Source: JBKQVT01 sp963804825 (GTDB taxonomy: Bacteria > Planctomycetota > Planctomycetia > Pirellulales > Thermoguttaceae). From it: DNA of 64,000 nucleotides. Location of the stretch: NCBI GenBank assembly GCA_963804825.1, contig CAWDRV010000003.1, forward strand, positions 1,612,001 to 1,676,000, written 5' to 3'. Numbering within the stretch: the first letter of the stretch is position 1; each line of letters starts with the position of its first letter. Of this stretch, positions 37,178-47,147 are shown piece after piece. The notes below the pieces were generated by a model. It made no database searches. It saw nothing but the letters and a program-made list of their open reading frames with translations, and was not told the origin of the DNA. Made by a program: the position numbers and the translations under genes.

Positions 37178-40100
37178 TTATTTGTTCTCTTCTTGCTCGA
37201 TTTTCACCGTCGCCCGGAAGGTCAGCGGATACTGCTGGACCGTCTTCGTCTTCGTGTCCCGGGCCTCGATCATCAAGTGATAGAGCGTGCCGGGCGGGCC
37301 GTAGCGACAACTTCGAAGTCCGCAACTCCACGCGGCGCGATTGTCCTTCGGCTCGTTGGGCGTCCAAGTGCCCTCGGGCGTATCGCCCCGTATAAACTCG
37401 ATATTCTAACGGACCTTCCGACTCGGCCGCTAGTACCTCGATGCTGACGTCAAAATCCTTTTCGCCCGCGTTGGGGGTCGCCTTGACCTCCATGAAACGG
37501 TTGCCCTTGACCGTGACGGTGGCAAAGACGTCCGCGCCCTTGTAGGTGGCCTTCAATTGCGTCCGGCCCATCGCCTTGGCCTGGAAATGGCCCGGGGCCT
37601 CCGGCGTGGCCACCAGCACCTTCTCGTCCTGGCTTTCCACCAGGGCCGGCGCCTGGTAGGTGGTCCCGTCCGGACCCTTGCCCGTCACCGTCACCAACGG
37701 CGTCGTTTCGCCCACTTGGAGCGTCATATCGGCGGGCTCGATGCTCAACGCGTCGGGGTTGTCCACCTGCACCGCCACGCTGGCTGACAGGCCCTTGTAT
37801 TGCGGGTCGGTGGCCGTCACGGTCAACTGGGCGCTGCCCTTGGAAACCGCATGGATCGCATCGCCCTCCACCTTGACCACCGACTGTCCTTCCGGCGCCG
37901 TCACCTTGGACTCGACGGGGAACAACGTCTGGCCGGCGCCGGGATCGAGGCGCACACTGCCCAGTTTGCCTGTTTCGCCAACCCAAAGCCCAAGCGGATC
38001 GGGGGCCACCACCAGCCGGGCCGCGGACGGATCGACATGCTCCACCCTCACCCCCGGCGCCGTTTCCACGCGTTCTCGAAAGGTATACGTGCCGTCGTCG
38101 CTGCGGATGGCGCCCGGTGGCCTAATAATTATCCGGTCGCGATCGACTCCGGGTGGAATGCTCGTGCTGGCGACCACGTTCAACGTGGCCTCGGCGGTGA
38201 GGTTGCCCAACCTGGCCACGACGGTGGTCCGGCCCTCTTGTTTGCCGCCGACGTTCATCTGGTCGAGCACCTGGGCGACATTGGCGTCGCCGACGGCCAA
38301 TTGCACGCCCTGTTCCGGGCCGACCGTGCGGAGCAGGCCGCCCCGGTTGGCCGTCACCTCGTATCTCACCGCCTCGCCCGGGTTGATCGTCGTCTCCGCC
38401 GGGCTGATTTGCAGGTCGGTCCACGGGTCGTTGGTCACGACCACCGCCGTCTGCGCCTTGAGCTTGCCGCGCCAATCGATTTCCACCGTGGCCTGGCCGA
38501 CGGCCTCGCCCTTGACCCAGTTGCCGCCGGGCAGGGAAATCGACCCGGGCGCTTGCCCGCCGACCGACAGCTTCAAGTCTTTCTGCGGGTACAACTCGTG
38601 GAGCCCGCAGGAGGCCGCGCCAATGACCACCAACCGGTTCGAGTCGCCGACCGACAGGTACATGAACTCGGGGGCGTTCAACCCGGTAATCTCCTCGTTG
38701 TTGACCGTCACATAGGCCCTTCCGCTGGCCGGGCTGCCGGGGAAGGTGGCGGTGATTTCCGCCTTGCCGGGCCCGACCGCACAGGCCAGATCGCCCTGGA
38801 TCATCACCACCTTGGCATCGGAGCTGGCCAGGACCGCCGAGCCGGTGCGATCGACGTTGCCCACGTACACCCGCAACGCCTCCGCCTGTCCCGGGGCCAG
38901 GATCGTGCTGGCCGGCTCGATGCGGACCTCGCCGTCGTCGGCCGTCACAACGCCGGCGGGCAGCACCTCGACCGGGACGCGGACCACCTTGTCGCCCAGC
39001 GTGAAGTCCACCTGGCCGGGCCCCGGCGCAAGGCCCACGAGGCTTTTCGTTTCCGGCACGTAGCGGACGCACTCCGGCCGCAGCGACCGGACGTCGCACA
39101 TGTCGCTCACGTCCATGTCGCCGCGGGAGATGGCCATGTCGGAACCGATCCGCACGGATTGACCCACGATCAAACGCAGCCCGTTCGGATCGGCCCGCAG
39201 GCGATCGGAAATCGCATCGACCACGCTGACCGTGGCCGGCCGGCTGGTCATCGAGCCCACGCTGGCGGTGAGGTTGGCCTGGCCGGTTTTCACGCCGGTG
39301 ACCGCAGGGCCCTCGATGCGGGCGATCTGCGGGTTGTCCGACTGCCAAGTGACGTGGCTGATGCCGGTGATGTTGCCGATCGACTTGCCCATCTTCTTGC
39401 CGATGACCCCGAGTCCGACGGTTTCGCCGCGGAGGATGGTGATCGGCGCCGGGACGACGCAGATTTCATCGGCTTCGAGGCCCTGGGTGACGGTCACGTC
39501 CAGCGGTTTCTTGGTGTGAACGCCCTCGAATTCGGCCGCGACCGAAGTCTGGCCCGGACGGACGCCGATCAGCCGGCCGTTGCTGGGCGTCAGCGGGCGC
39601 TTTGCGGGGGCTCGGGGGTCGTCAGGATCGCTTTCTTCGTGACCAGGCGGGTGAAGCCGTCGCGGTAGCGGGCCTCGACGCGGAAGTCGTCGAATTCCGC
39701 CCCGACGGGAAACTGGACCGCCGGACCCTGGTCGCTGAGGATCACGACCTCGGTTGGCGCCTCGGGATTGACCGTTTCACCCTCGATCTTGCCGGGCGCG
39801 TAGGTCGAAGTGTGCAGCAGGACGGTCCGGCCGGCCACGTCGGCGCGGAGCCACTGCACTCCGCCCGCCTCCTTGGCCGTCAACACCGGGGCCTGCCACT
39901 TGACGTACTGGTCCTCGAAATCGCCCGGCCAGCGGACATCGGTCGCGGGCTCCTGGCGGCCGTCCTTCTCGACCATGACGGTGTAACGTTGCTGCCGGCC
40001 GACCGCGAGATACTGGCCGCCGGGCTCGCGGACCACGACCAGGTGCGAGGCCGGATCGGCGGCGTCGGGCCCCTGGTCCTTGACGGTGATCGTGGCCACG

Positions 40101-43100
40101 GCCTCCTTGCCGGCGAACTCCGCCCGCAAGGCGATTTCACCCTTGGCATCCTCCGGAACGGTCAGGGCCGGCCGCAACGACGGGCTGCCCGGCTCCCAGA
40201 TCGCCTCCGCGGGAACGGTCCAATTCACCGTGTCGGGGCGGACTTCCTTCCATTGCTCCGAACCGGGCAGTTGTTGCTCGACGGCCAGCGAGACCGTCTG
40301 CCCCGGGGCCAGCGAAGCCGTCGAGGGGACCACTCGCAGCCCGGCCGGCTCGGCCGCCGGCAAGACCTCGACCCGGGCCGTCGCCGTGCTCTTCAGATAC
40401 GGGGCATAGCCGGCAACCAAGGGGAACGGCTTGGCGGCCGCCAGTCCGGTCAACAGCGGCGGCGACCAATCGACGGCGTCGGGCTGACCGACCGAGTACG
40501 CGATGCCCGGTCCTTCCATGGGTGCCCGAGCGGGCTTCTTGCCGTCCTGCACCACCAAGAACAGCGGCAAGGCCGCTTGCTCATGGACGGTCAGATGAAC
40601 GGCGTCCGGATCGAAGACCAGCCGTGCCTTGGCCGGATCGTAGACGCTCAGTGTTATGTTCGCCGGCTGCTTGGCCGCGGCATGGCTTCCGGTGACGGTG
40701 GTTTCGCCGGGCGAGCCGGCCTGGAACTGGCCCTGTTTGGCGTCCACCTTGATGATGCCGGCGTTGGCGCTCTTGAAGGTCGCCATTTCGGGGACCAGTT
40801 CGACGTCGCCGCGGGGGCACGTGGCGGCCAGTGTGAGTTGTCCCGGCTCGCCGGCCAGGCGGAGCGTACGATCGACTTCCACCCGCAAGGTCAGATTCGG
40901 ATCGGCCTCGACCGACTTGAAGACGACCGTGTTCGACCACTTGTCGAAGTAGCTGGCCCGCACCGGCAGGGGTCCGCCGCCGGCCTTCAGGGCCGCCACC
41001 TTATCGCCCCGCCGCTCGATGCCCGGGGCGGTCTTGGGCGCTTTGTCGGCGCTCCATTTCAATCGCTCGCCGGGGACGGGGACCAGCCGCCCACCGCTGT
41101 AATGCGCCCAGCCCTGCAACCGCATCATTTGCCCCAGCGGCAGATCGACCGGGCCGGCCGGCGTCAGTTCGAGCCGCAGCGGCATGACCACCACGTCCAC
41201 CGGGGCCTTGGCCGTCAACGCCGCCGTAGCGCATCGCCAACGTTTGTGGCGCGCTGGCCACGGTGGGCATGACGCCCCGAAGCTCCATCCGCCGGGCGTT
41301 GAAATCGGCATATCGCGGCGACGGCGCCTTGTCGCACGAGAGCAGATTGGGGGCCAGTTCCACGTCGCGGCCGGTCGGATCGCCCTTTACGCGGGCGACG
41401 ACGCGAGGCGAGGCCACGTCGTCCACCGGCGCCACCACGCTGCCCGGATCAATGGCGATCGACTGGAATTCGGCCGCGGCGACGTTGACTTCCACGGTGC
41501 GGCTTCGGCTGCCCTGGGCGACCTCGACCTCGGCCGTGCCCTTGCCGCGCCCGATGAGCCGGTTGCTCGCCGTGACCGCGACGATCTCCGGTTTGGAACT
41601 GGTGACGCGGACCGGCGTGTTGCCCGGCGCCACGATGCTCAGATCGGCGACTTCGCCCACCACGAGGTCCAATCGCTCCCGGGGATCGAGCTTGTCGGGA
41701 TGGACCTCGAGTTGATCGACGCCGGGAATCGCGGCGACGCGAAAGTCCTTGCTGGCCGTCGGTCCGTCGCCGAAGGTGGCCGAGAGCTTGCCGCGGCCGA
41801 CCTGGTCGCCCCGCAGGCTCGACCCGTGGATCGACGCCAGGTAGGCCGGGCCGATCTCGGTCTTCAGTTGCGACGACTCCAGGACCGAGTAATGCTTGCC
41901 GTCCTCGCCCACCGCGTCGATGCGCAACCGGCTGCCGCGTCCGACGGCCACCGGCAGCGGCTCGACGGCGATCTCCAGCGACTTCGGATCGATCTTGGCC
42001 ACGTTGACGTTGGCCGAGGCGTCGAGGTAGGGGCTTTTCGGCCCCGCGCGGTAACGGGCCGAAATCCTGGCCACTCCCGGCGCCAATCCTTCCAGGAAAC
42101 CGCCCATGGCGAAAACGATCTTGTCGTTCTGCGGCTTCCACTCGGCCGCGGCGGTCAGATCGGCGGTCGTGCCGTCCTTATACTGCCCGACAAGTTTCAG
42201 CCGGGCCGTCGAGCCGGGGACCAACTCGACGCCGCGCGGCTCGATGGTGATCTTCTCCGGATTGGCGGCCGCGGTGGCCTCCAGCGTGACGTCGGTCTTC
42301 AGATCGCCGAGTTGAAAGCGGATCACGGTTCCGCCCGGCCCGACCAGCCGGGCCACGCCGGTCAACTGGTCGAACCGGACCACGGCCGGATCGTACACGA
42401 TGCCCACGGCATGGCCGGTCACGTCCTCCCTGCTGAACAGCCCGGCCTGCATGACCTTCAGTTCAAACCGGCTGCCCACCGGGCCGGCGAGCGTGTTGGG
42501 CTCGGCCACCAAATGCTGCGGCCGGAACCGCCAAAACAACAACCCGGCCAAGAGCAACAGCAACAATAGCGCCAGCAACGTGCCGCGACGCCGCTTGCTC
42601 ATGCGGACCGGCCGATACTGGAGCGTCGACGCGCAGCTCGGGCACTTGGGACTCTTGCCAGGCCGGCGGACAAACAACATCGCGCACTCCGGATCGGTGC
42701 AAACCACCGCCGGGGCCGGCTCTTGATCGATCCGCTGATAGCCCCAGCACCAGACCAGTCGCCAGCGGTTCTCCAAGTCGCGATAGCGGAAGAAGTAGCT
42801 GTCCAGGTCGGTCCGGCCGGGGCTATTCACCAGCTCGCGGAAGGTCTGCAACAGCACCTTGCGGAAAGTCCGCTCCGTGGGGGTCTCGGCGCGGGCCTTC
42901 TCCAGGCGGTCTTGCAACAGGGCCAACTCGTCCTTCAACACGGTCCGCAACTCGTGCTCGCTGGCCGGTTGGCACAGCACCTCTTCCAGGCGGCCGCCGC
43001 GATTGTCGCGGACGAAAAAGTGGACCGAGTCGCCCTCCCAAACCGGCTCGGCAGCCATCCCCCCCACCCAGCGAAAGAGGATCTTGGCGTTGGCATTGGA

Positions 43101-43193
43101 GCGGTCGAGCATCGGCACGCCCGGCTCGATGGCCATGGGGCGATAATCGCGGGCTTCGTCGGACAGGTCGATGCGAACGAATCGTGTAGCCAT
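37178..43193 (-). CDS. Giant zinc-ribbon, single-TM, multi Ig-like (Big_2-type) protein (three frame changes)
   Basis: The protein is about 2000 residues. The N-terminal 200 residues are cytoplasmic, with a coiled stretch (LALLQDRLEKARAETPTERT) and a zinc ribbon (C165, C170, C184, C187). One membrane helix follows at 203-222 (GTLLALLLLLLLAGLLFW). The remainder is a chain of about fifteen or more beta-sandwich units with Big_2-type phrases such as ITIEPRGVELVPGSTARLKL, DGTTADLTAAAEWK, VAVTASNRLIGRGKGTAEVE, LSVGDSNRLVVIG and ALSIEPADMTLQVGETTPL. Frame changes at about 41222, 39600 and 37392 divide it. The stop is TAA at 37178-37180. The periplasmic part could span the cell envelope. It is the first gene of the minus arm. 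Confidence 0.75.
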
Positions 43194-43321
43194 GGCTCAA
43201 CCACCCAAAAAGGTGACGCTCAATCCGACCAAAATAGGGATTTGGCGCGGGAGAGAGCCTCTTCAATACTAGCGTAAGCATTCCGGCCCAATCGGGCAAC
43301 CCATCTACCAAAGAGGAGGGT

Positions 43322-43349
43322 TTGCACGGCGCCGATCCGGGGCTATTCT
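43322..43349 (+). promoter_or_regulatory. Candidate sigma-70-type promoter for the FHA gene
   Basis: TTGCAC (43322-43327) and TATTCT (43344-43349) are 16 bases apart, 50 bases before the FHA start. The 205-base gap between the two divergent arms of the cluster should hold promoters for both. No good pair was found for the minus arm. Confidence 0.35.
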
Positions 43350-43398
43350 AGCTTCGGGCCTTCCCGCGAGGATTATTCCCAAGGTAGGGGCTGCTTCC

Positions 43399-44661
43399 AT
43401 GTCGTTGGGCCGATTCGTCTATTATTGTGCCGTGGTCGGAGGCTGGATGGCCTTTCTGGCCTGGATGCTCGCCGAAGGGCTGCTCCTGCACGGCGGGGAT
43501 TACTTCGGGATGCTCACCGTCATCGGCGTCGGCGCGCTGGTCGGGGCCGCCATTGCGACCGGCCTGAACCTCGTCGCCGGCATGACCAATGCCCAATGGC
43601 GGCCGCAGCTCGCCCGGCTTCCGTCCGGATTGCTCGGTGGGGGCATCGGCGGGGCCATCGGCGGCCATCTGGGAAACCTCGCGACCTGGGCCACGGACTC
43701 GTCGCTGGGCCAAGTCGTCGGCTGGATGCTCATGGGTCTGGCCATCGGCGTCACCGGCGGAATCGCGGATAAATCCGTCCGAAAATGTCGCAACGGCGCC
43801 ATCGGCGGGGCCCTTGGCGGACTGCTCGGCGGACTCCTCTGCACGATGATCTCCTTCAGTTCCAGCATGGCCGCCCGGGCGACCGCCTTCGTCGTCCTCG
43901 GCACGGCCATCGGCGCCCTGGTCGGCCTCGCCCAACTCGTCTTGAAGGAAGCCTGGCTGACCGTCGTCAACGGTTTCCGCCCGGGACGGGAACTGATCCT
44001 CGGCCAGAACGTCACCCTGCTGGGCCGGGGCGACCATCTGCCGCTGCCGCTGTTGGGCTACCCGGGCCGAGACCTCGAAGCCGAACATGCCCGAATCATT
44101 CGACAGCCCGACGGTCAATTCGTTCTGGAAGACAACCACAGCCGGCTGGGCACCCGATTGAACGGCCAGCCGGTCGAGGCGGCCACGCCGCTGAAGAACG
44201 GCGACCTGATCAAGCTCGGCACGAACATCATCCGCTTCAACTCGCGGCAGTGGGGCTCTCTGCGGTCGGCTGCCGCGATGGTCGGTGAGCGGGTCCCGTT
44301 GCCGCCGTCATTGCCGCCGTTGCCATCTCCGCCGTTGCCGCCGTTGCCATCGCCGCTGCCTCCATCGCCGTTGTCGCCGTCACCGTTGCCGCCGCCATCG
44401 CCGTTGCCGCCGTCACCGTTGCCGCCGCCATCGCCGTTGCCGAAGGTGGTGATTCCGCCGGGTATTGCGCCGCCATTGCCGCCATTGCCGCCGGCGCCGC
44501 CCGCGGGCCCGTCGCCGTCCTATCGGTCCGCGCCGTCGGCGTCACCCGTGTTGCCTGGCGGCGCGGTGCCTCCACCGCCGCCTCCGCGTCCACGACCGGC
44601 GATGCCGAAGATTCCACCACCGCCACCGCCGCCACCACCTTCGCCACACAACCCGCGATGA
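43399..44661 (+). CDS. Membrane protein with FHA domain and Pro-rich tail
   Basis: The 420-residue protein has several membrane or glycine-zipper segments in its first 185 residues (LLGGGIGGAIGGHLGNLA, NGAIGGALGGLLGGLLC). A forkhead-associated domain then follows at about 200-285 (VTLLGRGDHLPLPLLGYPGR, EAEHARIIRQPDGQFVLED, NHSRLGTRLNGQPVEAA). The canonical FHA landmarks are G-R, S/E-x-x-H and N-G-T/x; here GR, EAEHA and LNG are kept. FHA domains bind phosphothreonine, which fits the kinase and PP2C genes 2.5-6 kb downstream. The last 130 residues are nearly all Pro with Leu and Ser. It diverges from the giant Ig-like gene. Confidence 0.8.
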   Translation: MSLGRFVYYCAVVGGWMAFLAWMLAEGLLLHGGDYFGMLTVIGVGALVGAAIATGLNLVAGMTNAQWRPQLARLPSGLLGGGIGGAIGGHLGNLATWATDSSLGQVVGWMLMGLAIGVTGGIADKSVRKCRNGAIGGALGGLLGGLLCTMISFSSSMAARATAFVVLGTAIGALVGLAQLVLKEAWLTVVNGFRPGRELILGQNVTLLGRGDHLPLPLLGYPGRDLEAEHARIIRQPDGQFVLEDNHSRLGTRLNGQPVEAATPLKNGDLIKLGTNIIRFNSRQWGSLRSAAAMVGERVPLPPSLPPLPSPPLPPLPSPLPPSPLSPSPLPPPSPLPPSPLPPPSPLPKVVIPPGIAPPLPPLPPAPPAGPSPSYRSAPSASPVLPGGAVPPPPPPRPRPAMPKIPPPPPPPPPSPHNPR

Positions 44662-44680
44662 CAAGGCAGTTGCATCGCGT

Positions 44681-44694
44681 GGGGACAGGTCCCC
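44681..44694. repeat. Short palindrome GGGGACAGGTCCCC
   Basis: A 14-base near-perfect dyad lies 20 bases after the FHA stop codon, with CGGTGCCATTTTCC behind it. Elements with GGGACAGGTCCC are common between planctomycete genes and often accompany REP-associated transposases. A related run, GGGACAGGTGC, occurs at 53757-53767. Confidence 0.45.
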
Positions 44695-44865
44695 GGTGCC
44701 ATTTTCCACACGATTTCTGGTGGTAGCGGCCGCGGTTGAATTTGGTACAATGACCTTGCGCGGCTTGAGTTTACCCGTTGCGAGTGTCGGTGGGCTGATG
44801 ATGGACCACGACGAGAACCAAAATCGGCGTCAGGGCGGTCGCCGCATGTGCCGGGGGGGATCGTC

Positions 44866-46149
44866 GTGGCGCGTGAGAACCAAATCATGTTGTTCGATAC
44901 CGGAGCCGAGCATAAGAACTCGTCCACGTTCGTAGCGAACATGTCGCTCCCGGTCCATCGTTGGTTTCGGTACAGCGCTGGGTTCTCCGCGCAATGGGCA
45001 GAGTCGGAGATTCGGGAAACCGCCGCGCGTGAACGCTCGGTTCGCGTGTTCGATCCGTTCGCGGGTTCCGCGACCACGCTTCTAGCGGCGGAGGATGCCG
45101 GCGTGCAGTGTTGTGGCGTCGAGTCGCATCCCTTTGTGGTTCGCATTGCCCGGGCGAAGTTGGCTCGGCGGTCCAACCCCGTCGTCTACCGCGATTTTGC
45201 CCGTGGCGTTCTTAGGAGCGCACGGCTTCGGAAGGGTTCGATGGAAAACTACCCCTCGCTAATACGGAAATGCTATCGGGACGAGGTCCTGTGTGAGCTG
45301 GATAGGTTGCGTGGGGCGTTTGAGCAACAGGCGGATGGCTCGCCACCGTCGGAATTGACGTGGCTCACGCTCCTTGCGATCCTTCGCCAGACCTCGCACG
45401 TCGGCACCGCCAATTGGCAGTACGTGCTGCCGAACAAGACGAAGAAGAACGCCGAGGAGCCGTTTGTCGCCTTCGAGCGACGCATCCAGATGATTTATGC
45501 TGATATGCGGCATTTTGGCGGACCGATTGGGCCGGCGGCGCGCCTCGTGGAGGCCGACGCGAGAACGTGCGAGGGCGTCCCCGAGGGGTGGGCAACGCTT
45601 GTGATTACTTCGCCGCCCTATCCGAACAACTACGACTACGCGGATGCCACCCGTTTGGAGATGACCTTCATGCGGGAAATTGACGGCTGGGGCGACCTTC
45701 AGGGGGCCGTAAGGCAATACCTGGTCCGATCGTGCTCGCAGCATGTTACCGAGAGATCGGTCGATCTCCAGGACGTGCTTCGCTCGCCCGAGCTTTCCCC
45801 GATCCGCCCGGACATAACTTCCGTTTGCAACGACCTCGCTGAGGTTCGGCTAACGAAAGGCGGCAAGAAGACGTACCACCTCATGGTCGCGTGCTACTTC
45901 CTGGATCTTGCGCGGGTTTGGAAGGCCCTTCGACGGACTTGCGCGTCGCCGTGCAGAATCTGCTTTGTCGTTGGCGATTCGGCCCCCTACGGAGTGTACG
46001 TTCCGGTGATTGATTGGCTTGGGCAGCTTGCTGTCGCGGCGGGTTTTGACGGCTTCGACTCGGAGAAAATCCGGTCCCGTAATACGAAATGGAAGAACCG
46101 CAAGCACCGCGTGCCGCTCTGCGAAGCGCGCCTGTGGGTTCAAGGATAG
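44866..46149 (+). CDS. Type II-like DNA methyltransferase
   Basis: The protein of about 427 residues has the AdoMet motif I, VFDPFAGSATTLLAAEDAG, near residue 63 and the catalytic motif IV, TSPPYPNNYDYADA, near residue 248. It methylates an exocyclic amino group (adenine N6 or cytosine N4). Motif I precedes IV by about 185 residues, which gives an alpha-like order. The start could be GTG 44848, GTG 44866 (six bases after a G run, used here) or ATG 44887. The stop overlaps the ribosome site of the next gene, the presumed partner nuclease. Codon use is more mixed than in the surrounding cluster, as expected for an acquired defence module. Confidence 0.82.
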   Translation: MARENQIMLFDTGAEHKNSSTFVANMSLPVHRWFRYSAGFSAQWAESEIRETAARERSVRVFDPFAGSATTLLAAEDAGVQCCGVESHPFVVRIARAKLARRSNPVVYRDFARGVLRSARLRKGSMENYPSLIRKCYRDEVLCELDRLRGAFEQQADGSPPSELTWLTLLAILRQTSHVGTANWQYVLPNKTKKNAEEPFVAFERRIQMIYADMRHFGGPIGPAARLVEADARTCEGVPEGWATLVITSPPYPNNYDYADATRLEMTFMREIDGWGDLQGAVRQYLVRSCSQHVTERSVDLQDVLRSPELSPIRPDITSVCNDLAEVRLTKGGKKTYHLMVACYFLDLARVWKALRRTCASPCRICFVVGDSAPYGVYVPVIDWLGQLAVAAGFDGFDSEKIRSRNTKWKNRKHRVPLCEARLWVQG

Positions 46150-46160
46150 GAGGCCGGCTC

Positions 46161-47024
46161 TTGGGCGTATCCCCATCGCACAGATTCGGACAAATCATCG
46201 GCGACCTGCTCGAAGGAATGCTCCGTGACCCGCTGCAATCCGTTGCGGGCAGGTACGGGCTTTACCTGGACTACAAACACGCGAGGCCAGTACGGGGCGA
46301 CAAGCGCAAGGTTACTTGGACCGACCGTTTGGGCAACAGCCATGACCTGGACTACGTTCTGGAGAAGGGCGGCTCGGAGACGGTGCAGGGAACTCCGAAA
46401 GCCTTTATCGAAACAGCATGGCGGCGTTATACGAAGCACTCTCGCAACAAGGTCGGAGAGATTCAGGGGGCAATCAGTCCCCTTGCGGAGACCCATAAGG
46501 ACTGCAACCCTTTCCTCGGCGCCGTCTTGGCCGGGGTGTTTACCGAGGGATCATTGCGACAGCTTCGCTCACACCATTTCGCAGTTGTGTACGTGCCCTA
46601 CGAGAGCATCGTCAGGGCGTTTGGCGAAGTCGGAGTGGATGCATCGTTCGATGAACACACGCCCAATGCGCAATTTCGGAAGAAGGTAAACGCCTATGAG
46701 GCGCTGAGCCGCGCCAAGAAACGGCGGATCGCCGCGTGCCTCATGGCCGAGCACTCGCAACAATTGAATGACTTTGTGAAGTCGCTGGAGGCCGCCCTCA
46801 GCCGCAAAGTGGTCGGAATCCTCATCGGGATGCTCCACGGAGGAACGCGTGAGGCAACGTCCGTATCCGAGGCAGTCCGGCTCATCCAAAGCTACAACGA
46901 ATCTTGCGCCGCCGAGGGATTTGTTCGGTACGAGATTCACGTCAAGTATGACAACGGCGACAGGATTGAGGGTGGGTTTCACGAGAAGGAACGGGCAATC
47001 GCGTTCCTGGAAGGTTTGTGTTAA
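46161..47024 (+). CDS. Putative restriction endonuclease (PD-(D/E)XK-like)
   Basis: A perfect AGGAGG (46148-46153) seven bases before TTG 46161 decides the start, although open frame continues upstream inside the methyltransferase. The 287-residue protein has an acidic strand (NSHDLDYVLEKGGSE) and then PKAFIETAWRRYTKHSRNKV, which resembles the D...E-x-x core of PD-(D/E)XK nucleases; the last Lys may be replaced or supplied by the following helix. The next part (PFLGAVLAGVFTEGSLRQLR) resembles type II enzymes associated with methyltransferases. The cleavage site is unknown. Together with the methyltransferase, 11 bases upstream, it forms a restriction-modification unit within the Srf/FHA cluster. 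Confidence 0.7.
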   Translation: MGVSPSHRFGQIIGDLLEGMLRDPLQSVAGRYGLYLDYKHARPVRGDKRKVTWTDRLGNSHDLDYVLEKGGSETVQGTPKAFIETAWRRYTKHSRNKVGEIQGAISPLAETHKDCNPFLGAVLAGVFTEGSLRQLRSHHFAVVYVPYESIVRAFGEVGVDASFDEHTPNAQFRKKVNAYEALSRAKKRRIAACLMAEHSQQLNDFVKSLEAALSRKVVGILIGMLHGGTREATSVSEAVRLIQSYNESCAAEGFVRYEIHVKYDNGDRIEGGFHEKERAIAFLEGLC

Positions 47025-47147
47025 GGACTGCCCCCGACTTCTCGCTCAAGCGGCAGGAGCGCGATTGGCCTCATGCTTGACATCCCCTCTGTCTGCGGGT
47101 AGGCTGGAGAGGGAACCGTTTTCCGAGAATGAGCTGATCGGTCTGCC

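Noticed and set aside
37800..39668. A 622-codon open frame on the plus strand inside the Ig-like gene
   Set aside because: The product is His/Asp/Arg-rich low complexity, and the minus strand shows regular beta-sandwich repeats.
44285..44645. Strongly periodic CCGTTGCCGCC-type sequence considered as a tandem repeat array or CRISPR
   Set aside because: It is in frame within the FHA gene and encodes a polyproline tail. There are no spacers of uniform length.
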